Shown: piece by piece, positions 25,926 to 33,769 of the stretch
Layout: each line of letters begins with the position of its first letter
How positions within the stretch are numbered: the first letter of the stretch is position 1
Made by a program: the position numbers and the translations under genes
Notes under the pieces: model-generated
The model's database searches: none
Seen by the model: only the letters and a program-made list of their open reading frames with translations
Told to the model about the DNA's origin: nothing
Assembly: GCA_002702745.1 (NCBI GenBank)
Contig: PABM01000022.1
Location: 1-42,875 of the forward strand
Source: Flavobacteriaceae bacterium
GTDB lineage: Bacteria > Bacteroidota > Bacteroidia > Flavobacteriales > Flavobacteriaceae
Length of the DNA stretch: 42,875 bases
Direction: 5' to 3'

Positions 25926-26568
25926 TTTTTCCTTTGAATATGATATAAAAAAGCCTTCATCCTACAATCAGAATACCAAGGTTATATTAATGTTTCATGG
26001 ATATGGGAGTAATAAAGCTGATTTATTTTCATTTTCTAATTTTATGGATTCAGACTATTTAATAATCTCAATTCAAGCACCTATAAAATTAGATTATAAT
26101 TCATATTGCTGGTGGTCATTACAATATGACTATAATATGAGATTAACGATGAATGCTGAAGAGGCCTTAAAAACGGTAAATCAATTAGACGAATTTATTT
26201 CTACAGACTTATGTGAAAAATATAATTTTATTTCCGATCAAATTTTTCTAGTAGGTTTTAGTCAAGGTTGTATGATTTCATATACCCTGTCAATTAATTA
26301 TCCTAAAAAATACAAGAAAGTAATCGGCTTAAGTGGTAAAATCCCATATGAAATATTAAAATATGATGAAAAGCAGGATTACACAGATCACATTTTTTTT
26401 TGTTCCCATGGTATTTACGATCAGGTTATCCCTATTGAAATTGGAAGAGAATCTGATAAATGGCTGTCAAAAAATAAAATCAGTCACAAATACCTTGAGT
26501 TTGATTCTGCTCACGAAATAAATGCAGAGAATTTTGAACAAATGACTCATTGGTTAATTAATAATTAA
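25918..26568 (+). CDS. Phospholipase/carboxylesterase-type alpha/beta hydrolase
   Basis: 216-residue cytoplasmic hydrolase of the carboxylesterase/phospholipase family. MFHGYGSNKADL is the oxyanion region, nucleophile S115 lies in GFSQG, D168 in HGIYDQVIP, and H199 in DSAHEI completes the triad. No signal peptide is seen. The physiological ester is unknown. It overlaps the dihydroorotase-like gene upstream and shares its stop region with the convergent MBL gene. Confidence 0.88.
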   Translation: MNSFSFEYDIKKPSSYNQNTKVILMFHGYGSNKADLFSFSNFMDSDYLIISIQAPIKLDYNSYCWWSLQYDYNMRLTMNAEEALKTVNQLDEFISTDLCEKYNFISDQIFLVGFSQGCMISYTLSINYPKKYKKVIGLSGKIPYEILKYDEKQDYTDHIFFCSHGIYDQVIPIEIGRESDKWLSKNKISHKYLEFDSAHEINAENFEQMTHWLINN

Positions 26569-27326
26569 TCACATTCAACCTGAAGGCCATCATAAGCTAA
26601 AAACACATTCTCGGGCAATCCCTTTTGCACATCCTCATGAAATCCTAACTTATGACTAATATGAGTTAAATATGCTCTTTTTGGTTTTATTTTAGAAATT
26701 ATTTCTAAAGCATCATTTAAATTTAGATGTGAATAATGTTCTTCAATCCTTAAGGCATTAATAACCAACACATCTAAATCTCTTAATTTATAAAATTCTT
26801 GCTGTGGAATGGTTTTAACATCAGTAAAATAAGCAAGATTATTAAATCTAAACCCATGAATAGGAAGATTTCCATGATTTGCATTTAAGACTACAATTTC
26901 GTGCTTATTAAATATAAAATTATCTTCAATAATGTTTGTTATTACATTAGGTGTTCCAGGTATATTACCATCTTTTTTAAACACATATTCAAATCTTTTA
27001 TTTAATGCACTTACTACTCTATCACTCGCATAAATAGGTATGCTACCCTGTCTAAAATAAAAAGGCCTTATATCATCGAGCCCAGAAACATGATCATTAT
27101 GTTCATGGGTGAAAAAAATTGCATCTACTCTATTACATTTGGAATTTAGCATTTGAGCTCTGAAGTCTGGACCACAATCAATTATGATATTTTTATTATC
27201 CCATTGAATAAGTGCAGATGTCCTTAATCTTGTATCTTTTTTATCATCACTAAGACAAACTGGGTGATTACTTCCAATAACTGGAATACCTTGTGATGTG
27301 CCTGTTCCTAAAAAAGTAATTTTCAT
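26565..27326 (-). CDS. MBL-fold metallo-hydrolase, PhnP-like
   Basis: 253 residues. The metal-binding motif is THEHNDH (H74, H76, D78, H79). Further ligands are in NANHG (about H147), YFTDVK and THISHKLG. The N-terminal TFLGTGTSQGIP and the CGPDFR segment match the PhnP/cyclic-phosphodiesterase-like branch. The substrate is unknown, and nothing nearby suggests phosphonate use. The stop codon overlaps the esterase stop. Confidence 0.88.
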   Translation of the reverse strand: MKITFLGTGTSQGIPVIGSNHPVCLSDDKKDTRLRTSALIQWDNKNIIIDCGPDFRAQMLNSKCNRVDAIFFTHEHNDHVSGLDDIRPFYFRQGSIPIYASDRVVSALNKRFEYVFKKDGNIPGTPNVITNIIEDNFIFNKHEIVVLNANHGNLPIHGFRFNNLAYFTDVKTIPQQEFYKLRDLDVLVINALRIEEHYSHLNLNDALEIISKIKPKRAYLTHISHKLGFHEDVQKGLPENVFLAYDGLQVECD

Positions 27327-27339
27327 AATCTAGTAAATT

Positions 27340-27347
27340 CAAAAATA
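27340..27347 (-). promoter_or_regulatory. MBL hydrolase gene -7 box (TATTTTTG)
   Basis: Exact TAnnTTTG match on the minus strand, 13 bases before the ATG at 27326, in the 83-base divergent gap shared with the 477-residue gene. Confidence 0.5.
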
Positions 27348-27381
27348 CACTATTTTTTTTCATCTAATTAGAGTTATTTAA

Positions 27382-27389
27382 TACATTTG
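27382..27389 (+). promoter_or_regulatory. -7 box of the 477-residue gene (TACATTTG)
   Basis: Exact TAnnTTTG match, 20 bases upstream of the ATG at 27410, giving a predicted leader of roughly 15 nt. It is 35 bases from the opposing MBL gene box, so the two promoters are back to back. Confidence 0.5.
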
Positions 27390-27409
27390 TTATTGTAAAA
27401 ACACACCTT

Positions 27410-28843
27410 ATGAATGAGGTATCTCTAAATGGTGATTCACACATAGAAGCCATTCCTACAATAAAGCAGAAAGCTTTACGAATTAATCTAAACGAGAATA
27501 TTTACGGAACATTTGCAGAAATTGGTGCAGGACAGGAGACTGTCAGACAATTTTTTAGGGTTGGTGGTGCCTCTGGTACAATTGCCAAAGCAATTTCTGC
27601 ATATGACAAAAGCTTTAGTGATGATATTTATGGGATTGAAGATGACCAAAGATACGTGACTGAGAATCGTTTAAGAAAAATGCTTAAGCATGAGACTAAT
27701 TTAATCGAAAAGAGAATCCAAAGAAAAAACCAACCAAATAAAATGTTCTTTTGTTATGCAAACACAGTTTCTACTGTTGATTTTGCAAAAAAATATAATG
27801 GGCATGGATGGGTTGGTATCAGATTTCAGATAAATCCAAAAGAAAAATATAATGAGATAATTCTTCACGTCAGATTTAAAGAAAATACAGCTAGTCAACA
27901 GCAAGAAACTCTGGGAGTTCTTGGTACAAACCTTATATACAGTGCATTTTATCATTTTAAAACCCCTAAAAAAATCATAAAATACCTATATGATCATCTT
28001 AACAATGATCAGATAGAAATCGACACCGTAAATTTGGAAGGACCTGTTTTTAAAGAAGTCGACAATAGGATATTAAGCTTAGAATTGGTTAAAAATGGTA
28101 TGACAGATGCCGTAATGTTTGGACCTGACGGAAACAATTTATTACCAGCTGCCGCTCTTTATAAAAAAAATATTTTAGCTCTTCGTGGAAGATTCAGACC
28201 AGTTACTAAAGTAAACGAAGAAATGTATGAAAATTCATTAGAAATGTTTGTTAATGAGAGACATGTAGATAAAAAAGACACCATAGTTATATTTGAAATA
28301 ACAATGGTAGATTTAACTACTGACGGGGAAATTGATGAAAAGGACTTTATGGATCGTGCAAGACTCTTAGGGTCTTTAGGTGAAACAGTTTTGATTACAA
28401 ATTTTAAAGAGTATTATAAATTGGTTGAATATTTTTCATTGTATACTAAAAAGAAAATCGGATTAACAATGGGGGTTAACAATCTGGTAAGAATATTCGA
28501 CCCAAAATACTACACCCATCTCAGTGGGGGAATATTAGAGGCTTTTGGTAAATTATTTTTCAAAAATATGAGAATCTACCTCTATCCTATGCTAAATGAG
28601 AAAGATGAAATTATAAACAGTGATAATTTAAAAGTTCATCCAAGAATGAAAGAACTTTATAAATTTTTAAAATTTAATGGTAAGGTGGTTGATTTAAATA
28701 ATTATAACCTAAAATCCCTAAAAATATATTCTCATGAAGTTTTAAACCAAATTAAGGAAAATTCTAAAGGATGGGAATCCCTTCTACCGAAGGCGGTTGC
28801 TGCAAAAATCAAAAAATTTAATCTTTTCGGATACAACAAATAA
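27410..28843 (+). CDS. Large conserved orphan protein of unknown function
   Basis: 477 residues with no signal peptide or membrane segment, so probably cytoplasmic. I recognise the conserved blocks IYGTFAEIGAGQETVRQFFR, GASGTIAKAISAYDK, MTDAVMFGPDG and HLSGGILEAFGKLFFK from a widespread bacterial family of unknown function. Homologues carry unsupported labels such as nicotinate-nucleotide adenylyltransferase or TonB-dependent receptor. The glycine-rich GAGQETVRQFF region might bind a ligand, but I can name no catalytic motif. The length matches the family. It ends three bases from the bcp stop on the other strand. Confidence 0.85.
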   Translation: MNEVSLNGDSHIEAIPTIKQKALRINLNENIYGTFAEIGAGQETVRQFFRVGGASGTIAKAISAYDKSFSDDIYGIEDDQRYVTENRLRKMLKHETNLIEKRIQRKNQPNKMFFCYANTVSTVDFAKKYNGHGWVGIRFQINPKEKYNEIILHVRFKENTASQQQETLGVLGTNLIYSAFYHFKTPKKIIKYLYDHLNNDQIEIDTVNLEGPVFKEVDNRILSLELVKNGMTDAVMFGPDGNNLLPAAALYKKNILALRGRFRPVTKVNEEMYENSLEMFVNERHVDKKDTIVIFEITMVDLTTDGEIDEKDFMDRARLLGSLGETVLITNFKEYYKLVEYFSLYTKKKIGLTMGVNNLVRIFDPKYYTHLSGGILEAFGKLFFKNMRIYLYPMLNEKDEIINSDNLKVHPRMKELYKFLKFNGKVVDLNNYNLKSLKIYSHEVLNQIKENSKGWESLLPKAVAAKIKKFNLFGYNK

Positions 28844-28846
28844 TCG

Positions 28847-29299
28847 TTATCCTAATATTTGGGACGAATGTTCTTTCGTTTTTACTTTTTCAATAATTTG
28901 TAAAATCTTTCCATTTTCATCAATAACAAAGGTTTTTCTAATTATACCCATGTATTCCTTACCGTACATTTTTTTCATACCCCATACCCCATAGTCCTTG
29001 ATGATTTTTTTATCCTCATCACAAAGTAAACTGTAACCAAAACTAAATTTATCACTGAAATTTTTCTGGAGTTTTTCATTATCTGCCGAAACACCAATAA
29101 TTTCATAACCATCCGATTTAAAACGACTATAATTATCATTTAAATTACAAGCTTCAGCAGTACAGCCTGGAGTATTAGCTTTGGGATAGAAAAAAACAAC
29201 TATTTTTTTTCCTTTCATATCTGATAAATTTATTAATTCACCGTACTGATTCTTACAACTAAAATCTGGAGCAATATCACCTACTTTTAAAACATTCAT
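28847..29299 (-). CDS. bcp: Thioredoxin-dependent peroxiredoxin, Bcp/PrxQ type
   Basis: Reduces hydrogen peroxide and organic hydroperoxides. The peroxidatic cysteine C46 lies in FFYPKANTPGCTAEAC, with resolving C51 five residues later, the arrangement that defines the alpha-helical 2-Cys PrxQ subgroup. The 150 residues are standard. It is monocistronic, divergent from nth and convergent with the 477-residue orphan. Confidence 0.95.
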   Translation of the reverse strand: MNVLKVGDIAPDFSCKNQYGELINLSDMKGKKIVVFFYPKANTPGCTAEACNLNDNYSRFKSDGYEIIGVSADNEKLQKNFSDKFSFGYSLLCDEDKKIIKDYGVWGMKKMYGKEYMGIIRKTFVIDENGKILQIIEKVKTKEHSSQILG

Positions 29300-29305
29300 A
29301 ATTAT

Positions 29306-29313
29306 TATATTTG
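29306..29313 (+). promoter_or_regulatory. nth -7 box (TATATTTG)
   Basis: Exact TAnnTTTG match in the 32-base divergent bcp-nth gap, 18 bases before the TTG start of nth at 29332. Confidence 0.5.
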
Positions 29314-29331
29314 AGTTAAAAATAATATAAT

Positions 29332-29976
29332 TTGAACAAAGTCAATAAAGTAAATTATATAATTGAGGAATTAGAAAATTTATTCCCCAAGGTTCCCGTT
29401 CCTTTAAATCACAAAGACCCCTATACATTACTTATCGCTGTTCTTTTGTCAGCTCAATGTACAGATGAAAGAGTTAATCAGATAACCCCCATTTTATTTA
29501 AAAAAGCTGATAACCCATATGATATGATCAAGCTTTCAGTTGAGGAAATCAAAGAAATTATTAAACCCTGTGGACTTTCACCTATGAAAAGTAAAGGAAT
29601 CTATGGGTTGAGCAAAATAATAATAGAAAAGCATAATGGCTATGTTCCAAAAACATTTGAATACCTTGAAGAATTTCCTGCAGTGGGACACAAAACAGCA
29701 AGTGTAGTTATGTCTCAAGCTTTTGGTATTCCTGCATTTCCGGTTGATACGCACATTCACAGATTAATGTATAGATGGGGATTGAGTGATGGGTCAAGTG
29801 TGGTTCAAACAGAAAAGGATGCTAAAAGACTTTTTCCAGAGAAAAAATGGAATAAACTTCACTTACAAATAATCTATTATGCAAGAAAGTATTCTCCAGC
29901 CAGGGGATGGAATATTGATAATGATATTATCATGAAGAAAATAGGTAGAAAATCTATTCTTAATAAATTAATTTAA
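29332..29976 (+). CDS. nth: Endonuclease III without the iron-sulfur cluster
   Basis: Bifunctional DNA glycosylase/AP lyase for oxidised pyrimidines. The HhH-GPD core is intact: LLSAQCTDERVN, FPAVGHKTA with catalytic K121, and FPVDTHIHR with catalytic D139. The C-terminal C-x6-C-x2-C-x5-C motif of E. coli Nth is absent; the end reads YYARKYSPARGWNIDND and has no cysteine. I recall the same ending in other Flavobacteriia, so this is probably lineage-typical. The only standard start codon is TTG at 29332 (MNKVNKVNYI, 214 residues). The 3' end overlaps the 45-residue ORF on the other strand by nine bases. Confidence 0.92.
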   Translation: MNKVNKVNYIIEELENLFPKVPVPLNHKDPYTLLIAVLLSAQCTDERVNQITPILFKKADNPYDMIKLSVEEIKEIIKPCGLSPMKSKGIYGLSKIIIEKHNGYVPKTFEYLEEFPAVGHKTASVVMSQAFGIPAFPVDTHIHRLMYRWGLSDGSSVVQTEKDAKRLFPEKKWNKLHLQIIYYARKYSPARGWNIDNDIIMKKIGRKSILNKLI

Positions 29977-30105
29977 GTCAACAATCACTGAACCCAAACT
30001 TGTCTTTTGAACTTTTATTGATTTTGAAAAATTTAATATAAAATTGATAGTTTTTCTTTTTGGTTCAAGAGCTATCTCCTCTTGAAAAAAGTAGTTTTTT
30101 TCCAT
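29968..30105 (-). CDS. 45-residue conserved-looking small protein downstream of the sigma factor
   Basis: An ATG at 30105 opens a frame of 45 codons ending in TAA at 29970-29968. It begins MEKNYFFQEEIALEPKRKTI, continues with a short amphipathic segment (NFILNFSKSIKV) and ends SVIVDLN. No membrane segment is seen. It lies 43 bases behind the sigma factor gene on the same strand and fills what would otherwise be an unusually long convergent gap. The start and the INFILNFSKS motif resemble small unannotated flavobacterial proteins I recall at this position. Function is unknown; binding to the sigma factor is only a guess. Confidence 0.65.
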   Translation of the reverse strand: MEKNYFFQEEIALEPKRKTINFILNFSKSIKVQKTSLGSVIVDLN

Positions 30106-30148
30106 TCATTATTTTTTATGAAAACGGAAAAATATATAGAATATTATG

Positions 30149-30733
30149 TTAGGTCGTTAAAATTATATTTTTCTTCTTAATAATATTTCTCAAATTAATC
30201 AAGGCATATCTCATTCTACCCAATGAAGTATTAATACTAACCCCAGTTTTTTCAGAAATTTCTTTAAAACTAAGATCATTATAATATCTGTAAATCAAGA
30301 CCTCTTTTTGATCATCTGGTAAAAACTCTATAATTTTCTTAACCTCTCCCAATATTTGATCCTTTATCATTTTATTTTCTATATCTATATCTGTATTCTT
30401 AAGAACCGAAAAAATATCAAAATCCTGAGAATTTTCAAATTTTGGTATTCTTGAATTTTTCCTGAAATGATCAATAACTAGATTATGCGCTATACGCATT
30501 ACCCAGGAGATAAATTTTCCCTCTTCATTATAGTTTCCAAGTTTTAAAGTTCTTATGACTTTAATAAAGGTGTCTTGAAAAATATCTTCGGTTAAATCTC
30601 TATCATACACCTTTGAATATATAAAACTGTATATCCTTTGTTTATGTCGATTGATTAAAATTTCTAAGGATTTTTCATCTCCAGAAATATATTTTGATAC
30701 TAAAGTAGAATCTGCAATTATTGGTTTTTTCAT
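30149..30733 (-). CDS. ECF-type RNA polymerase sigma factor, SigP-like
   Basis: 194 residues with sigma region 2 (about 10-95: EDIFQDTFIKVI for -10 recognition, GKFISWVMRIAHNLVIDHFRK) and region 4 (about 130-185: LPDDQKEVLIYRYYNDLSFKEISEKTGVSINTS taken as a whole). No anti-sigma gene is adjacent, unlike the FecI or RpoE types. The N-terminal half resembles SigP of Porphyromonas, which PorX binds to control type IX secretion genes; that match is from memory. It has its own full promoter and a leader of about 70 nt, with the 45-residue ORF behind it. Confidence 0.88.
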   Translation of the reverse strand: MKKPIIADSTLVSKYISGDEKSLEILINRHKQRIYSFIYSKVYDRDLTEDIFQDTFIKVIRTLKLGNYNEEGKFISWVMRIAHNLVIDHFRKNSRIPKFENSQDFDIFSVLKNTDIDIENKMIKDQILGEVKKIIEFLPDDQKEVLIYRYYNDLSFKEISEKTGVSINTSLGRMRYALINLRNIIKKKNIILTT

Positions 30734-30809
30734 AACATTACTTATTTAAAACTGAGTTTTGTTTAAATTTTTTTGAGTAATGTTATTCTATAGGCGTTAT
30801 TTTATATAT

Positions 30810-30840
30810 CAAATATACATTTTAATTTAATAATATTCAA
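30810..30840 (-). promoter_or_regulatory. Sigma factor gene promoter (TTG-N20-TATATTTG)
   Basis: On the minus strand TTG (30840-30838) is followed after 20 bases by TATATTTG (30817-30810), an exact -33/-7 pair. It lies 76 bases before the ATG at 30733, giving the longest leader in the window. The rest of the 171-base gap to uvrA holds the uvrA -7 box and a weak 5-bp hairpin (AGACT-GATA-AGTCT, 30841-30854). Confidence 0.6.
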
Positions 30841-30879
30841 AGACTGATAAGTCTAATCATATTTAGTTAAGTTTAGCAT

Positions 30880-30887
30880 TATATTTG
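30880..30887 (+). promoter_or_regulatory. uvrA -7 box (TATATTTG)
   Basis: Exact TAnnTTTG match, 17 bases before the uvrA ATG at 30905. No LexA-like palindrome is recognisable around it, so SOS control cannot be claimed. Confidence 0.55.
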
Positions 30888-30904
30888 TATTTGTTCAAAA
30901 ACAA

Positions 30905-33664
30905 ATGAATCATACTACAAAAAATACTGAATATTTAAGCTTAAAAGGCGCTAGGATGCACAATCTGAAGGGAATTGATGTGGATATACCTAAAAAGCAA
31001 TTTGTGGTTATTACAGGTGTTTCTGGCAGTGGAAAATCTTCACTAGCTTTTGATACGATTTACGCAGAAGGTCAAAGAAGGTATGTTGAGAGTCTCTCAA
31101 GTTACGCGCGACAATTTTTAGAACGAATTGAAAAACCAAAAGTTGATAAAATATCAGGGCTGAGTCCCGCTATAGCACTTGAACAAAAAATTTCATCTTC
31201 AAACCCTAGATCAACAGTTGGAACCAAAACAGAGGTATATGACTACATAAAAATATTATTTTCCAGATTTGGAAAAATATATTCACCCATTTCAGGAAAA
31301 GAAGTTAAAAAAAATAAAGTTTCAGAAATAATTGACGATATCAAAAAACAATCTATTGGAGATAAATTAATCATACTAACAAAATTAGAAGATATCAACT
31401 CAAATAACATTGAACAAAAAATTGAATCCCTTATAAATCAAAACTATAATAGAATTTTTTATGAAAATGAAATAATTAAACTAAACGATGTTAAGATTGA
31501 TAGCATATCAAAATACAACAATTTATTTCTTGTTATTGATAGAATTGTGCGAGGAGAGTCTGATGAATTTTTAAGTAGAGTTGCTGACTCGCTTGAAACA
31601 GCTATTTTTGAAGGTAAAGGAAAATGTTTGGTAAATAATATTACCAAATCGAAAATAAAACAATACAACACAATCTTAGAGGCTGATGGAATTAAATTCA
31701 CTAAACCAGACACTAATTTCTTCAGTTTTAATAATCCATATGGAGCGTGTAAGAAATGTGAAGGCTATGGAGATATAGTTGGTATTGATGAAAGACTGGT
31801 CATCCCGAATACATCTTTATCATTATTTGACGATGCGATCTTTCCATGGAGAGGAAAAAAATTAAAAAAATACAAATCCCTTTTTATCCAGAATTCTGTT
31901 GAATTCAACTTCCCTATTCACAAACCATATTTTCAACTAACAAATGACCAAAAGAAATTGCTTTGGGATGGTAATGACAAACTGATTGGTATTAATAATT
32001 TTTTTCAAAAACTAGAAGCTAAATTATATAAAATACAAAATAGGGTTTTATTATCCCGATATAGAGGTAAAACAACTTGCAATGAATGTAATGGAAACAG
32101 ATTAAAGAAAGAAGCTGGATATGTAAAAATTAATAATAAAAATATATTTGATATAATTAACATGCCTTTGAATGAATTACAGCTTTATTTTGAGTCAATT
32201 AAAATAACTGACATGATTACAAATGAAATAATTTCAAGGGTCAAGTGTCTAAATGACTTAGGTTTAGGTTACCTAACACTAAATAGAAAATCAAGTTCAC
32301 TTTCTGGTGGTGAAAGTCAGCGAATAAATTTAGCTACGTGTATAGGAAGTAATCTTACTGGTTCACTTTATGTTCTTGATGAACCTAGCATTGGCCTCCA
32401 CTCATATGACACACAGCAACTAATTAAAATTATAAAACGATTAAAAAATTTAGGAAACACTGTGTTGGTTGTTGAACATGATGATGAAATTATTAAATCT
32501 GCTGATCATATAATTGATATTGGGCCCAAAGCTGGTACTTTTGGAGGGCATGTTGTAGCTGAAGGTAGTTTTAGAAAAATTCTTAAGTCTGATTCACTTA
32601 CCGCAAAATACTTAAAAGGAGAAATCAAAATTAAAGAATCAAAAGGTAATCGCGATTCAAAATCTAAAATTAAAATATCTGGATGTAGAGAAAATAACCT
32701 AAAAAATTTAAATGTTGAAATACCGTTAAATAAACTTGTCACAATTTCTGGCGTATCCGGATCAGGTAAAAGCACTTTAGTTAATAGAATTCTTTACCCA
32801 TCAATATTAAACTACTTGGATGATTATTCGCTGAAACCAGGTGAATTTGACAATCTTTCTGGGGATTTAGGACAAATTAATTTTGTGGAATACATTAGTC
32901 AAAAAGCAATAGGAAAATCGTCACGATCAAATCCTATAACTTACATCAAGGCATATGATGATATACGAAAAAAATTTTCTTCACTAAGAGAAAGTAAAAT
33001 TAGAGGTTACAAACCAAAACATTTTTCATTTAATGTTGACGGTGGCAGATGTGACACTTGTAAAGGCGAAGGAACAATCACAATTGAAATGCAATTTATG
33101 CCAGATGTTAATTTAGTATGCGATAGCTGCAATGGTAAAAGGTTTAAGAATGAGATCTTGGAAATCAGCATTAACAATAAAAATATTGCAGATATTTTAG
33201 ATCTTACCGTAGATGATGCTATAAATTTTTTTAATGATTTAGAGGAAAATAAAGTTGTTGATAAACTAATTGTTTTACAAAAAGTTGGTCTAGGATATAT
33301 CAAACTTGGGCAAAGTTCCTCTACGCTCTCTGGAGGTGAGGCCCAAAGGGTCAAATTGGCTTATTTCTTAAGCGTAAAAGCTAAATCAAAGAATGGTTTG
33401 TTTTTATTTGATGAACCAACTACTGGTTTACATTTTGACGATATTAAGAAGTTATTAAAATCAATTAATGAATTAATTGATAAGGGTAATTCGGTTATAA
33501 TAATTGAACATAACCTTGAAATTATAAAAACTTCGGACCATGTAATTGACTTAGGCCCTTTAGGAGGGGATAATGGTGGAGAAATAGTTTTTCAGGGAAA
33601 TCTTGATAAGTTTTTAAAATCAAGTACGATAACAGCAGAAAGTTTAAAAAAATCATTGAGTTAA
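30905..33664 (+). CDS. uvrA: Excinuclease ABC subunit UvrA
   Basis: DNA damage sensor of nucleotide excision repair. The 919 residues hold two ABC ATPase halves. Walker A motifs are [12 protein letters not shown] (about 38-49) and [12 protein letters not shown]; signature motifs are [13 protein letters not shown] and [13 protein letters not shown]; Walker B regions are [11 protein letters not shown] and [11 protein letters not shown]. Zinc-finger cysteine pairs occur as CKKC, CNEC, CDTC and CDSC. It is monocistronic and is followed by the only clear intrinsic terminator in the window. Confidence 0.97.
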   Translation: MNHTTKNTEYLSLKGARMHNLKGIDVDIPKKQFVVITGVSGSGKSSLAFDTIYAEGQRRYVESLSSYARQFLERIEKPKVDKISGLSPAIALEQKISSSNPRSTVGTKTEVYDYIKILFSRFGKIYSPISGKEVKKNKVSEIIDDIKKQSIGDKLIILTKLEDINSNNIEQKIESLINQNYNRIFYENEIIKLNDVKIDSISKYNNLFLVIDRIVRGESDEFLSRVADSLETAIFEGKGKCLVNNITKSKIKQYNTILEADGIKFTKPDTNFFSFNNPYGACKKCEGYGDIVGIDERLVIPNTSLSLFDDAIFPWRGKKLKKYKSLFIQNSVEFNFPIHKPYFQLTNDQKKLLWDGNDKLIGINNFFQKLEAKLYKIQNRVLLSRYRGKTTCNECNGNRLKKEAGYVKINNKNIFDIINMPLNELQLYFESIKITDMITNEIISRVKCLNDLGLGYLTLNRKSSSLSGGESQRINLATCIGSNLTGSLYVLDEPSIGLHSYDTQQLIKIIKRLKNLGNTVLVVEHDDEIIKSADHIIDIGPKAGTFGGHVVAEGSFRKILKSDSLTAKYLKGEIKIKESKGNRDSKSKIKISGCRENNLKNLNVEIPLNKLVTISGVSGSGKSTLVNRILYPSILNYLDDYSLKPGEFDNLSGDLGQINFVEYISQKAIGKSSRSNPITYIKAYDDIRKKFSSLRESKIRGYKPKHFSFNVDGGRCDTCKGEGTITIEMQFMPDVNLVCDSCNGKRFKNEILEISINNKNIADILDLTVDDAINFFNDLEENKVVDKLIVLQKVGLGYIKLGQSSSTLSGGEAQRVKLAYFLSVKAKSKNGLFLFDEPTTGLHFDDIKKLLKSINELIDKGNSVIIIEHNLEIIKTSDHVIDLGPLGGDNGGEIVFQGNLDKFLKSSTITAESLKKSLS

Positions 33665-33669
33665 AAGTT

Positions 33670-33685
33670 TGGCACGCCGTTTGGT
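33670..33685 (+). promoter_or_regulatory. Sigma-54-like -24/-12 element
   Basis: TGGCACG-CCGT-TTGGT matches the sigma-54 consensus TGGCACG-N4-TTGCW except for G in place of C in the -12 GC. The GG-to-GG spacing is the required 10 bases. It lies six bases after the uvrA stop, in a GC-poor gap where an exact TGGCACG is unlikely by chance. No protein gene lies downstream on this strand, so it would drive a short non-coding RNA. The -12 mismatch weakens the call. Confidence 0.5.
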
Positions 33686-33695
33686 TTAGATGTTT

Positions 33696-33769
33696 AGGTT
33701 AGTTTAATTTATTGAATAGTTAGTTTTAGGCCCTGTATCTTTCCTATATTACAGGGCTTAATTTTTTTT
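33696..33769 (+). ncRNA. Putative small RNA of about 74 nt between uvrA and the glycosyltransferase gene
   Basis: Twelve bases after the -12 element, transcription would begin near A33696 and end in the T-run at 33762-33769. The RNA would have an AU-rich, largely unpaired 5' half of about 33 nt, then a GC-rich terminator hairpin with a 12-base pyrimidine-rich loop (UCUUUCCUAUAU). No ORF of useful length is present. The loop or the 5' tail could be a seed region. The evidence is promoter plus terminator spacing only; transcription is not shown by the sequence. Confidence 0.4.
33726..33769 (+). terminator. Intrinsic terminator
   Basis: Stem GCCCTGTA (33730-33737) pairs perfectly with TACAGGGC (33750-33757) around a 12-base loop. 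It is extended by a G-T pair and three A-T pairs outward (33726-33729 with 33758-33761), then eight T residues follow. It ends uvrA or the putative small RNA. No T-run follows on the minus strand, so it is one-directional. Its right arm and T-run overlap the last codons of the convergent glycosyltransferase gene. Confidence 0.85.

Noticed and set aside
30841..30854. Hairpin AGACT-GATA-AGTCT between the sigma factor gene and uvrA
   Set aside because: Only five base pairs with no T-run; too weak for a terminator and likely to occur by chance.
32506..33354. Minus-strand open frames inside uvrA
   Set aside because: Antisense to conserved ABC ATPase motifs, without start signals or family resemblance.
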